From contig CACVKW010000889.1 in NCBI GenBank assembly GCA_902749685.1, positions 1 to 61,536 on the forward strand: 61,536 bases of DNA, written 5' to 3'. Both the position numbers and the translations under genes were made by a program. A model generated the notes under the pieces. The model did not search any database. It saw only the letters and a list, made by a program, of their open reading frames with translations, and was not told the DNA's origin. This DNA comes from Olavius sp. associated proteobacterium Delta 1 (GTDB lineage Bacteria > Desulfobacterota > Desulfobacteria > Desulfobacterales > JAFDCJ01). This document shows positions 1 to 9,100 of this stretch, piece after piece (position 1 is the first letter of the stretch; every line of letters begins with the position of its first letter).

Positions 1-96
1 AACAACCACCCTACATATAAGGAGGATTTTTTTCAATGACTCGTATTATTACTCACTTTATGACTCATTCTAAACCCGTTTTTGGACAAGAGTGAT
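1..96 (+). repeat. Left copy of terminal inverted repeat, probable end of a mobile or repeated element
   Basis: This stretch reappears in reverse complement at 61439-61534 with only seven differences over about 95 bp. Both copies lose similarity at the same point, just after GAGTGAT, which therefore looks like the inner boundary of an element lying mostly outside the window. Four ACTC-type motifs (39, 51, 63 and a degenerate ACCC at 74) are spaced 12, 12 and 11 bp apart. A Shine-Dalgarno-like AAGGAGGA (19-26) precedes a 19-codon frame at 36-95. No transposase is visible. Confidence 0.85.
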
Positions 97-239
97 TGAT
101 AGTAAGACCGTAATTTAGCGGGCATGATAATTATTCTTACCAGTTTCCCGACCTTTTGCCTATGGCAAAGGGACCCAAGGCGCAGGGCTCAGGGCACGCG
201 GAAATGGCAAATTATCAAATTATGTTGATTCTTATGTCA

Positions 240-1103
240 ATGAATTGCCTTAAATCAGCTGAAGATCGACTGACCGAAATATATACATTCATTAATCGGC
301 GCAGCCTGATGAAACTGTTCTGTCTGGCAGGTATAAGCATGGGTTTTGCGATCGGTGGCTGTGACTATCCCCCGGTTGATGCTTCGGCAGAAACGAACTC
401 CAAGAAAGAAAGCAACATGGAATCGATACAATCTACGACAACCATTCAACATAAAATTCCACCCATCGATGCCGCGGCTTTGCCTGCGATAGAGACCGCA
501 ACATTTGCGCTGGGCTGATTCTGGGGACCTGACTCCCGGTTCGGGAGTATGGACGGCGTTGTCAGGACCCGGGTCGGCTATGCCGGGGGTAAGCAAAAAG
601 ACCCGACCTATCGCAGCATCGGAGACCACAGCGAAACGATTCAGATCGATTACGATCCGACCCGTGTATCATACAAGGAGCTGCTGTTCATTTTCTGGCA
701 GAACCATGATCCGACATCGCGTGCCTGGAGTCGGCAGTACATGTCGGCCATATCTTATCACAATGATGAACAAAAAAAGCTGGCTCTTGAAACTCGAGCT
801 TTCGAGGAAAAACAGAGAAACAAGAAAATTCAGACCGAAATCGTGCCCTTCAGCAAGTTTTACCCGGCGGAAGATTATCATCAGAAATATCAGCTGCGCC
901 AGCACAGTGATCTGATGGGGGAATTCAAGGCAATCTATCCCCGGGACATTGATTTTATCAATTCCACTGCCGCCGCACGGGCCAATGGTTACATCGGCGG
1001 CCACGGTACAACCGAGCAGGTTAAGGCAACCATCGAAAACCTGGGCCTATCATCTGCAGGCCGACAGCGGCTTTTGGCGATTTTCAAAAGGTGGAAAAAC
1101 TAG
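240..1103 (+). CDS. msrA: Peptide methionine-(S)-S-oxide reductase MsrA, selenocysteine-containing, predicted Tat/lipoprotein-targeted
   Basis: MsrA reduces methionine-S-sulfoxide in proteins through an N-terminal GCFWG motif. Here the frame reads ALG-TGA-FWGPDSRFGSMDG and continues without interruption through TRVGYAGG, the conserved EDYHQKY motif and NGYIGGHG to the TAG at 1101-1103, so the in-frame TGA at 516-518 sits exactly on the catalytic Cys and is read as selenocysteine (Sec93 from this start). A 30-bp SECIS-like hairpin follows it. No cysteine occurs after Sec, so the usual C-terminal resolving Cys is missing. The N-terminus has a twin-arginine motif (RRSLMK, residues 20-25), a hydrophobic stretch and a lipobox-like GGC with Cys41, so an exported lipoprotein is inferred. 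The start is uncertain: ATG 240 keeps the twin arginine, ATG 309 gives a plain lipoprotein leader, and neither has a good ribosome site. An annotation stopping at the TGA would miss half the gene. Confidence 0.88.
519..548 (+). promoter_or_regulatory. Bacterial SECIS-like hairpin directing Sec insertion at UGA 516-518
   Basis: Right after the UGA, bases 532-537 (ACTCCC) pair perfectly with 543-548 (GGGAGT) around a GGTTC loop that starts 20 nt from the UGA. Bacterial SECIS elements read by SelB are short stem-loops inside the coding region at about this distance, with a G/U-bearing apical loop. The position and loop fit; function is inferred from this and from the MsrA homology. Confidence 0.7.
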
Positions 1104-1225
1104 CCCTGATTGATCCAAAAGCGCCCAATCGGGAGTTATTTGTTAATTGTTATTCGTTATTGAAAACGGGACATCCAAATATTAAAATTGGGTGCCCCGT
1201 TTGTTTATCAGAAAGGAAAGTCAGT

Positions 1226-3325
1226 ATGGGGCAGCCTGCAACCCGGTCACTGTATGACCAGTTGGACGATCGGCTAAAGGATGGACTGGTTGCCATCACG
1301 CACCGGATCGAATCGTCCGACCAGGGGACGCCGGGTAAAAAGACCGGCGACCAGGCGATCGAAATTCTTGAATCCTGGCTGATGGACGACGAACAAAAAC
1401 GGCACCTGGAAGCCAACGTCTGGGATATTTTCTTTCTTTATGCCGCTTCCAGCCTGCTTCCCCCCAGGCATGCCGACGGGGCCAATAGCTTTGCCGAACG
1501 TACGGTCCCGGAAAATATATCTGAAACTTCCTTGATCCCGGAAGCAGCAAAAATTTTTTGGCCTCCATTTGATCTTGCCGACCAGCAGCAAAGCGAAATT
1601 CTGGCATTGATCGGCCAGGGGTATCTTGCTGCAAGCACCATGGCTGAAGCCATACCGCCCCGGGTAGCGTATGACAAGGAGAACACCGTCAATATTCAGT
1701 TCCTGGCGGCCTGTTTGCGGCTGGCAATGGGGTTTAACCTGACGGCGCCTGACACGCTGAATCACCTGCGAAATTTGTTGCCTCCCGCGGCTGCAGCCCC
1801 CCAGGCCTCTGCGCTGAGTGAGCGTTTTACCGTGGCCTCAACCGGAGCTCATCCCCACGTGCAGGCCACCATTCTGGTGCAGGTGCACTGCCGTGATGCC
1901 GAAGTCCACCGGGCGCTCAAACGCTACGAATCCTATCTCCAGCGGCTGCTGTACAACCTGAACCGCACGGTCCGGCCGCGTTTTTTGTTCACGGCGGTTT
2001 GTTTCGAAATAACGCCGCAAGACTATCGACCGATTGATTTTAAGTTCGGTGTGGATACCTCTTCCGCCCTGCAGCTGTTTGCGGGAAACACCCTTTACAA
2101 AGACCGGCGCGTTTTTCTAAGAGAGCTTGTGCAAAATGCCGTCGACGCCTGCAATCTGAGACAAATGCAAGAACCCGGTTTCAGCCCTTCGATCGGTATT
2201 GAATTCAGCCCCGATCTCGATAAAATTACGTTTCGTGACAACGGGATCGGGATGAGCAAGCAGTGGATCGAGAAGTATTTTCTCAACATCGGCCTGTCGT
2301 TTTATCAGTCTGATGAAATTACCCGCATCAACCGCGATGCAAAAATTCAATTCAGTTTCATCAGCCAATTCGGCATCGGATTTCTGTCAAGTTTTCTGGT
2401 AGCGCAACAGGTGATCATGAAAACGCGCCAGGCCGGATCAGAGGGTTTCATCATTACGATCAGCCACATCGACGACTATTTTGATGTGCGGGTTGTCGAA
2501 GAAAAAATCCCGGTCGGCACCGAAGTCACGGTCATTTTAAAAGAAAACCTGCTGCAATACTGTCGAAGCCTGGAATACCTGGGTTACCTGAAAACCAATG
2601 TGCGGTTTTTGCCGATTGCCTTGAATTTTGTGGATCAAAAAGGGGAACATACGGTTCTGGGACAGGAGTCCCTCAACTATGATGAAGAGATACGGTGGGG
2701 GACTAAATTTACCACAAAACTGGATTTTGAAAGTTCCCGGGGATACCTGCTTTTAAAGGTTAAAGAAAACCACGAATACATTTTTGACCTGGAATCTTCC
2801 AGGGGTGGTGTGTCAATATTTCAGGACGGCATATTTATCACCCAGGTCGATTACCTGCTGCCGGACAGCGCCGGCGAGCACGTCATCGGCCGGCTCAACC
2901 TGGTCGGGGATGAAAAATGCGAACTGAGCATGGATCGCAACCGCCTGCTCTGGAAGAAAGATCAGATGGCACAGATCAAAAAACGGTTTTTGATGGGACT
3001 CGTGGTGATCGTCAATCGTCTGCTGGAGACTTCGGCCCGGCAGACACAGCCTGAAAATATTCGGCGCAATATCATTCAAAAGGCGGCGTCTTTTTTTGAC
3101 TTCAACGAGGTGGATGATTCCATTTACGATACACTGAATAAAGAAATCTGCACCCAGGTCGAGGACCAATTCCGCAGGTTCATCAGAATTCACCACTCGC
3201 GGTATGATCTGCTCCACAACCCTGAGAACATTGCATCGAGTTCACACGGCTATATCAACCGGTGGCAGCAGCGCGTCATCGACGGCTATAAAGAGAAAGG
3301 GGCGGGGAAAGTTCGAAGGTCGTAA
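1226..3325 (+). CDS. Hsp90/HtpG-like GHKL ATPase with unknown N-terminal region
   Basis: A 699-residue protein whose central part is an Hsp90-family ATP-binding fold. ELVQNAVDAC (about residues 300-309) is the N-box with the Mg-binding Asn, DNGIGM (about 338) the G1 box and GIGFLSSF (about 383) the G2 box. A second domain with conserved MDRNRLLW (about 570-577) resembles the Hsp90 middle domain. Residues 1-280 are not HtpG; they could be a diverged HD-type region as in other HtpG-like fusions, but no metal motif is visible. The reading frame stays open upstream to 1091, overlapping msrA by 13 nt, but ATG 1226 has GAAAGGA seven to thirteen bases upstream and is preferred. The gene lies about 120 bp behind msrA on the same strand and might be co-transcribed with it, which would fit protein repair or folding. 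Confidence 0.75.
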   Translation: MGQPATRSLYDQLDDRLKDGLVAITHRIESSDQGTPGKKTGDQAIEILESWLMDDEQKRHLEANVWDIFFLYAASSLLPPRHADGANSFAERTVPENISETSLIPEAAKIFWPPFDLADQQQSEILALIGQGYLAASTMAEAIPPRVAYDKENTVNIQFLAACLRLAMGFNLTAPDTLNHLRNLLPPAAAAPQASALSERFTVASTGAHPHVQATILVQVHCRDAEVHRALKRYESYLQRLLYNLNRTVRPRFLFTAVCFEITPQDYRPIDFKFGVDTSSALQLFAGNTLYKDRRVFLRELVQNAVDACNLRQMQEPGFSPSIGIEFSPDLDKITFRDNGIGMSKQWIEKYFLNIGLSFYQSDEITRINRDAKIQFSFISQFGIGFLSSFLVAQQVIMKTRQAGSEGFIITISHIDDYFDVRVVEEKIPVGTEVTVILKENLLQYCRSLEYLGYLKTNVRFLPIALNFVDQKGEHTVLGQESLNYDEEIRWGTKFTTKLDFESSRGYLLLKVKENHEYIFDLESSRGGVSIFQDGIFITQVDYLLPDSAGEHVIGRLNLVGDEKCELSMDRNRLLWKKDQMAQIKKRFLMGLVVIVNRLLETSARQTQPENIRRNIIQKAASFFDFNEVDDSIYDTLNKEICTQVEDQFRRFIRIHHSRYDLLHNPENIASSSHGYINRWQQRVIDGYKEKGAGKVRRS

Positions 3326-3630
3326 TGAATAGTTGCTGAGTTGCCAGCTAGGAGATTGGTCATAAAAAATCGAAAAAAGAATAATCTCTCGCCCATGCAT
3401 GCATCCCGCTCCGCGGGGCTTCGTTCGAGCTCACTGAGTTATCCGAGAATAAAATAATCGGTGTGCTCTGCGAGCTCAGTGAGAGATTTAAAGAAAACCG
3501 GTTTTATATCGAGTAACTTTGCATCTCATTATTAAATTGAGATTCATTGATTGACTTATCAGAACTCGAAAGCTGTTAAAACAGATATTGACACGCAATT
3601 GTCGGCCCGTTAAACTCCTTTTATTCAGTA
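3326..3630. other. Intergenic region without a recognisable gene
   Basis: About 300 bp of non-coding sequence. An inverted pair, GAGCTCACTGAG near 3428 and GCGAGCTCAGTGAG near 3468, could form a long weak hairpin downstream of the Hsp90-like gene. Nothing else is recognised. Confidence 0.4.
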
Positions 3631-3792
3631 CTAGACAAAAAAATCCGGCATCTGCTCGACATTTGGATCGACGGCGTAGCGGCTGAGATCGGTTATGCCC
3701 CCGGCTTTTAGAATAGCATCGTCAACAAAAAAGTTACCGGTGCCGCGGCTGGCGCCGGTAATGAACAGGGTCTTGCCTTTAAGATCGGTCAT
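3631..3792 (-). pseudogene. Internally deleted short-chain dehydrogenase (SDR) stub
   Basis: A 53-codon minus-strand frame begins with MTDLKGKTLFITGASRG, the Rossmann nucleotide-binding start (TGxxxGxG) of an SDR, then jumps without frame change to TGNFFVDDAIL...SRYAVDP and ends MPDFFV. That tail is characteristic of the C-terminus of HSDL2-like SDRs of about 270-290 residues. The middle, including the catalytic Ser-Tyr-Lys, is absent, so about 650 bp appears to have been removed between the two ends. The start has a GAGG-like ribosome site (rc of 3795-3802). Almost certainly non-functional as an SDR. Confidence 0.8.
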
Positions 3793-3944
3793 GGCTCCTC
3801 ACTTCCTCAAATCGTTGAATATTTTCGAATGAATGTTGAATACTTAAGGCCCCTCTCTCTACGAGCCGGCAGCCGGCGGATCAAATTTATACAGACCTGT
3901 AAAGAAAATGACGAGGCATAGAGATGTCTGAAAATATTTAATTT

Positions 3945-5690
3945 TCACTTTTTGTAAAGCCGTTTAAGATCTTCCCAGGCATCGGGCAGCATGGCGTTGG
4001 GGATGTAACCGTGGACATAATCCCGGTAAGCACGCACATTGATTTGCTGGTACAGCGGGATACCAATGGCTTCTTCGTACCAGAGGTACTGAAGTCTGGT
4101 GTAGATCTGTTCGCGTTGGGCCGGATCAACGGTGGCGATGCCGGCCTCGCAAAGCCGGTCCACTTCGTTGTTTTTATAAGCCAGAAACCGGCCGTATACG
4201 CCCTGGGAATGCATAAAGGTGTAAAGAAAGTTGTGAGGATCGGCATAATCCGCAACCCAGCCCGTTATAAAGATCGGATACATATAATTGCGGTACTGCA
4301 CCAGGTAATCCTTCCAATCTACCTTGCGGACCTCAATTCTGAATTTCGGGCTTAAAGACATGATATTTTCGGCCAGCATCCAGGCGGCGGCTTCCCGCAT
4401 TTCATTGCCGGTATTGTGTGCAATCACCATCTTAAATCCTCTTTGCCAGACCGCGCCATTTAAGGCCGTTTGCAGATAATTCTTTGATTTATCCAAATCG
4501 AATTCGTAGACGGGAACATCCTTGTGATAGGGCAGCCCCTCAATGTTGGGGCTGGTTGGCAGGATGACCTGGTTGTTAAATACATCCTCGCGATAGGTCC
4601 GGCGATCAAAGGCATGCAGAAAAGCTTTGCGAATGTTGGCGTCAGCAAAAAAGTCGGGCGGAATTCCGTTGCCGTCCAGCTTGGCGCTGCCGATATTCGG
4701 ATTGCCGCGGGAATTTATCTTGCGGCAGAAAAGGGCGGCGGAAAGTGACAGCTGCGGGGTTTTGAAAAGCGATAATCCCGACATGTCCTCCACTTCCGGC
4801 ACATAGGGTGTATCGACCGTGACGCGGTCGGCATCGCCGTTTTGCAGCATGAGCTTGCGGGTGCTCCACTCCTTGACGTATTTAATAATCGCGGTTTTGA
4901 TAGCCGGCCTGGGGCCCCAATACCCCTCAAAACGCTCAAATACAAACTGTTTGGACGGCTGCCAGATTTTCAGGCGATAGGCACCGGTGCCGTTGGCAAT
5001 GCTTTGCAGGGGTTCGTGGCCCGGTGCCGGGTTGTTGAATCGGGCGGCATTGTTAATGTTGCCGTCCCAGCAGCCTTTGGAAATCGCCCATTGCCTGTCC
5101 AATATGGCCGCAGCGGAATTGGCCAGTATTCCCATCAAGGGCGGAAAGGGCCGCGGCAGGTGAAAAATGACCCGATCCGCTTTGACTTCGACGGCCTTGT
5201 CGATGGCTTCAAATATTCCGGGAATAATTTTGCCGTCCCTGTCCCGGGTTGAACCATGACCGGTCATCGCTTCGAGCAGCATCCACATGGGTCCGCCGTC
5301 CGGATCCACGATCATGGCGCGTTTAATCGAGTATGCAACATCTGCCGGTGATAATTGGCCGCCTTCATGAAATTCGACGCCTTGGCGGATACGGAATGCA
5401 TAGGTCCTTCCATCTGTTGAAATGCCTCCGTTTTCAAGCGTCGGGACCTCAGCCGCCAGCAGCGGAACATATTTTTCGGTGCTGGAACCATCGAAGAAAA
5501 TCAGGGTTTCGTAAAGGTTCCAAATTCGTTGTGAGCCGGTGGCATCATAGCAAACCGCCGGGTCCAGGGTACGCAGCGTGCCGTAGTTGGCCAACACAAA
5601 TGTATCCGGATTTTTGACACCCGCATGGGCGTTCAGTGAAACCATGACCATCATAAGCCAAAAAGAAATTGCTGAGCCAATCTGTTTCAT
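3945..5690 (-). CDS. Family 5 extracellular solute-binding protein (oligopeptide/dipeptide type)
   Basis: A 581-residue protein with a clear Sec signal peptide (MKQIGSAISFWLMMVMVSLNAHAG, cleavage after AHA). The mature part has SBP_bac_5 hallmarks: GTLRTLDPAVCYD near the start, YAFRIRQGVEFHEGGQLSPADVAYS, and a C-terminal QYLWYEEAIGIPLYQQINVRAY. Such proteins capture peptides, nickel complexes or similar solutes in the periplasm and hand them to a Dpp/Opp ABC importer. No permease or ATPase lies beside it, so it is an orphan here and must borrow a transporter or act as a sensor. The length is typical. It diverges from the pseudokinase-protease gene across a repeat-filled gap. Confidence 0.88.
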   Translation of the reverse strand: MKQIGSAISFWLMMVMVSLNAHAGVKNPDTFVLANYGTLRTLDPAVCYDATGSQRIWNLYETLIFFDGSSTEKYVPLLAAEVPTLENGGISTDGRTYAFRIRQGVEFHEGGQLSPADVAYSIKRAMIVDPDGGPMWMLLEAMTGHGSTRDRDGKIIPGIFEAIDKAVEVKADRVIFHLPRPFPPLMGILANSAAAILDRQWAISKGCWDGNINNAARFNNPAPGHEPLQSIANGTGAYRLKIWQPSKQFVFERFEGYWGPRPAIKTAIIKYVKEWSTRKLMLQNGDADRVTVDTPYVPEVEDMSGLSLFKTPQLSLSAALFCRKINSRGNPNIGSAKLDGNGIPPDFFADANIRKAFLHAFDRRTYREDVFNNQVILPTSPNIEGLPYHKDVPVYEFDLDKSKNYLQTALNGAVWQRGFKMVIAHNTGNEMREAAAWMLAENIMSLSPKFRIEVRKVDWKDYLVQYRNYMYPIFITGWVADYADPHNFLYTFMHSQGVYGRFLAYKNNEVDRLCEAGIATVDPAQREQIYTRLQYLWYEEAIGIPLYQQINVRAYRDYVHGYIPNAMLPDAWEDLKRLYKK

Positions 5691-5716
5691 ATCAAAACCC
5701 CTTAGGAATGACTATT

Positions 5717-5819
5717 TTCGATTGAATATTGAATAATTAAGGAATTCTATCCATTTAAAAAGACGGAGCGAAGCGACAACCATAGATATTCAATTTACAA
5801 TCTTCAATTTTCAATTCTC
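5717..5819 (-). repeat. About 100-bp dispersed element, AATTGAAAATTGAA family
   Basis: Read on the minus strand, this segment starts GAATTGAAAATTGAAGA and ends ATTCAATATTCAATCG. It aligns over its full length with 57559-57660 (plus strand), including a shared central TCACTCCGTCTTTT-type block, at roughly 85 percent identity by eye. A third, expanded copy lies at 40998-41113 and partial ones near 39866 and 3820. The ends form imperfect inverted repeats (TTGAAAATTGAA against TTGAATATTGAA), so it resembles a MITE or palindromic unit. Confidence 0.75.
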
Positions 5820-5915
5820 CGGTTCCGCCAGGCTTTAACACCTTGCTTGACACAATTTGCTGAGTTATCTATAATATATTGATAATGGTAGAAATATTCA
5901 ATATTTATTTCAACC

Positions 5916-6006
5916 ATACACAGCGTCGTGATAAATAGCGTATTCGCCATTTGAATCGTTGGCTTTAAACTGCCATTTAGCCTCAAATACACAGACCGCT
6001 GTGTAT
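5916..6006. repeat. 91-bp element with 10-bp terminal inverted repeats ATACACAGCG / CGCTGTGTAT
   Basis: This element starts ATACACAGCGTC and ends CGCTGTGTAT, with a central CTTTAAACT block. A 93-bp relative with the same termini and centre is at 54219-54311. Its right end also contains a perfect 8-bp palindrome pair, ATACACAG-accg-CTGTGTAT (5987-6006), which alone would look like an operator. Both copies sit in divergent or promoter-proximal gaps, so a MITE and a regulator site are both possible. Confidence 0.6.
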
Positions 6007-6132
6007 GTATGCGCAAGGATTTATGTCGTTTATATAGATCAGAGTGTCCATATCTTTACGTTGGTCCACTTCCTGTCCTTCCGCGGTCTGAGCTGTCCGA
6101 ATTGTCGGGACCCACGATTCTGGGAATAGCCT

Positions 6133-9100
6133 ATGAAGCTATGTCAAAAATGCGATCAACCGGTGGCTGAAGAAATCACCACCTGTCCGTCTTGTGGCAG
6201 TGTGATTTCCGAGGGCAGAAAGTACATCGATGACTATCGCATTGTTGATGTGCTGCACGAAGGCCATTCTAGCTTTCTTTGCCGGGCTATCCGTGAGCGG
6301 ACTCAGGAACTGGTCATGATCCGCCTTTTTTCTGCTAAGTCCGGGGTGGATGAAGAAGTGGCCTGGCGGCTAAAACGGGAACTCGAGCAACTCAGGAAAC
6401 TGCCGGCTGAAGGTTTCGTGCGGCATCATGCCATCAGACGATCGTCTGACGGCTTGTGGTACCGAATCAGCGAATGGATAAATACCGAAAGCTGGGGCTC
6501 CTTACTTGCCTCCGGACGCCTCCAGGACACGGCGGTGCTCATAAATTTATTTTATCAAATGGCATCAATCCTTGCTGTGCTGCACGATCAAGGTCACTTC
6601 ATTCCCCATCTCATTTTAAACGACATCATTGTCATCAAAAACGACCGGGAAGAGCTCAAGATTAAAATCGACTACAAGCTCTCGCGCTTCTTTGATCCAA
6701 AATTGGACCGCCCCGGTTCAATTTTAAAAAATCTCATGAACAGCCATCCGGATATTGTCAACCAGAGACCGCTTGATTTTCGCAGCGACATCTGGTCCCT
6801 GGGTAAGATTTTTGTCGAACTGCTGACGGCAGATCTTGAAACCAAAGACTTTCTCGCCAAAGTTGATGAGCTGGACCTGCCGGACGAATTGGCGGTTCTC
6901 CTAAAGGTAATGCTGGCCGATGATCCGGACATGCGCCCGCGGTCCATGACTGAAATTGCCGACTCTTTAGCCCGGATTCAACAAAGTGATTTTGAAAAAA
7001 CCCGGCAAGAAAAGGCGGTTGTCCAAGGCGCGCCGGTGCGAACGAAAACCAGACTCCATACCATTGCCAAACTGCTGGCTGTAGCTGTCGTCGTGCTAAT
7101 GGTCGCAGGTGTTCTTGCCTGGTTTCAAATGGGTCAACGAGACGAAGATTCAGCAACTGTGCTCGAAAAATTTGCCAATAAGTATGCCGACTCAGTGGCA
7201 TTTTTAGTGACTGAGTATTGGCTGGAGGCTGGCGATGTCAGATATTATCACAACTTGACTGAAGGAACCGCTTTTCTGGTTGACCCTGATGGTTATATGT
7301 TAACCGGCCGCCACGTGGCCTGCCCCTGGTTGGAGGATACGACGCTTTTTGCAACCACCGAATATCTTAAATTAAGTGATTTGACGCCTCGCTTCGGGTA
7401 CCGGATTTTTCTGTGGTTCGATGGTGAAAAAGCCTTTAACCGGGTCGCCAGCATGATGCAGAATCCGGAGTTGACGGATGTTTACTTCACAGATATCGCA
7501 TACAGTACGGAATCAACTCCGCGATTGGATATCGCCGGTGTTGCCAAAACACCTTTGCAAACCCGACAATTGCTCAGCTCCCCGCTAAAAGATGATTTTG
7601 CGGTGCTTAAAATTGACCGCGTTCCGAAAGGGTTAAAAGCCCTGCCGCTTGAGCTTGAAATGGATCCGCAGGAAATTTCCAAGTTATCGCCGATCATTGC
7701 CCTGGGTTTTCCACTGGGCCGCCGAACCCAGGAGGATACAGTCAATGTCAGCGTGACCAGGGGACATGTTCGACGTACATTTAAAAACCTTATTCAGGTG
7801 GATGCATCCGTTCATGGCGGTAACAGCGGTGGCCCGATTATCGATACCCTCGGTAAGGTGATCGGCATCGTTTCGGGCGTTGCAATGGACTACAGCCAGG
7901 GCATGGTGCCTACGGCTGCTCCAATGTGGGATATCGGAATGGTTTTACCCATCGGTAAGGCAGTGGATCTGCTGATCGAGCTAAAGGCCGGCCAGGTTAA
8001 GTGGAACGGCGTGCTTGATTTCTCGGTCGAGGAAGCCATGAATAAAATCCGAGAGAAAGCCATTGCAGGGAAATGGGCTGAAGCGATGACAATGGCCGAT
8101 GAAAAGCTGGAGCACAGTCCGCAGCCGGCATTGGTGACGGCGGCCGGGATGATGCATTTTTGCGCCGCCGATTATCAGGGAGCCAAACGACTCTTTTCTC
8201 AAGCACTTTCAATGGATGCCGATGACTACCAGGCCAGGTTGATGTTATTTTTAATTGACTGGCTGGTTGATGATCAGGCCGAAAGTATACACCGCCAGAT
8301 ATTGCTTGATCTCGACTGGCGTTCTGCTGCTGAATTTCAGAGCTACCTGGCGAGGGTGCTGGGAAAATTGGTCGATGAAGAATCCGCTCTGCAAAGCGGG
8401 TATAATTTTTCTGAAAGAAGCTGGCTGAACTTTGTTGTTGGCCTTTTGCATGCCAGGCGCGATGATTGGGCGGGAGCGGAAAAACTGATGCGCGAGGCGA
8501 TCCTTATTGCCGATCCCGACGCCTGGGAGTATTTTCTGGCGCGTGCCCAGCTTGAACAATTCCTAAGGCGGCGGCGGGAAACGTTAAATTCAGAAACCCA
8601 ATGGAACCGGCATAATTCCGAGATGAAAGATTTCGAAAAGGCTGTAGACGAAGCAAAAACAGCCAAATTAGAGCGTCGGGAGAAACTGGTTGCGCTGTAT
8701 ACCAAGATCGCAGACGGAACGACCGACCTGAAGGAAAAGCTGCAGATAATGGAGCAGACCTATGAAGTAATACCTGATAACCGCAATATTTTAGCGGCGT
8801 TAGCCTATTACAGCACGGCAGATGAAGACTGGCCCAAATCCCTGGGATATATTAGAGATTTTTTGCAGACGCGGGTGCGTCAGAATGCCAGAAGCATGAG
8901 CATGGGTCTGCTTGAGGCCTGTGTGCTAAATTACCAGGGAAAGGATGAAGAGGCGCAAAAAATACTGGAGGACTATGGGAGCCGCATTAGAATTCCCTGG
9001 TTTCTGGACATTCATGACTATCTCATGGGTAAACAAACGGAAAAATCATTGAAAAAAAAGGCCGGGGAAACTCCCGAAAAACTTGTGACCGCATATACGT

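Noticed and set aside
156..518. A 120-codon frame from ATG 156 treated as a separate small protein
   Set aside because: Its last part is the N-terminus and lipoprotein signal of the Sec-MsrA; it stops only because of the Sec TGA. The codons before 240 lie in low-complexity intergenic text (AGGGCTCAGGGCAC) and have no ribosome site.
3945..4255. A second frame opposite the solute-binding protein gene
   Set aside because: It overlaps a strong signal-peptide-bearing gene on the same stretch and has no recognisable protein signature.
5987..6006. The palindrome ATACACAG-accg-CTGTGTAT as a stand-alone operator
   Set aside because: It overlaps the right end of the 91-bp repeat element, and the copy at 54219-54311 does not keep the same inner half, so the element termini are the better explanation.
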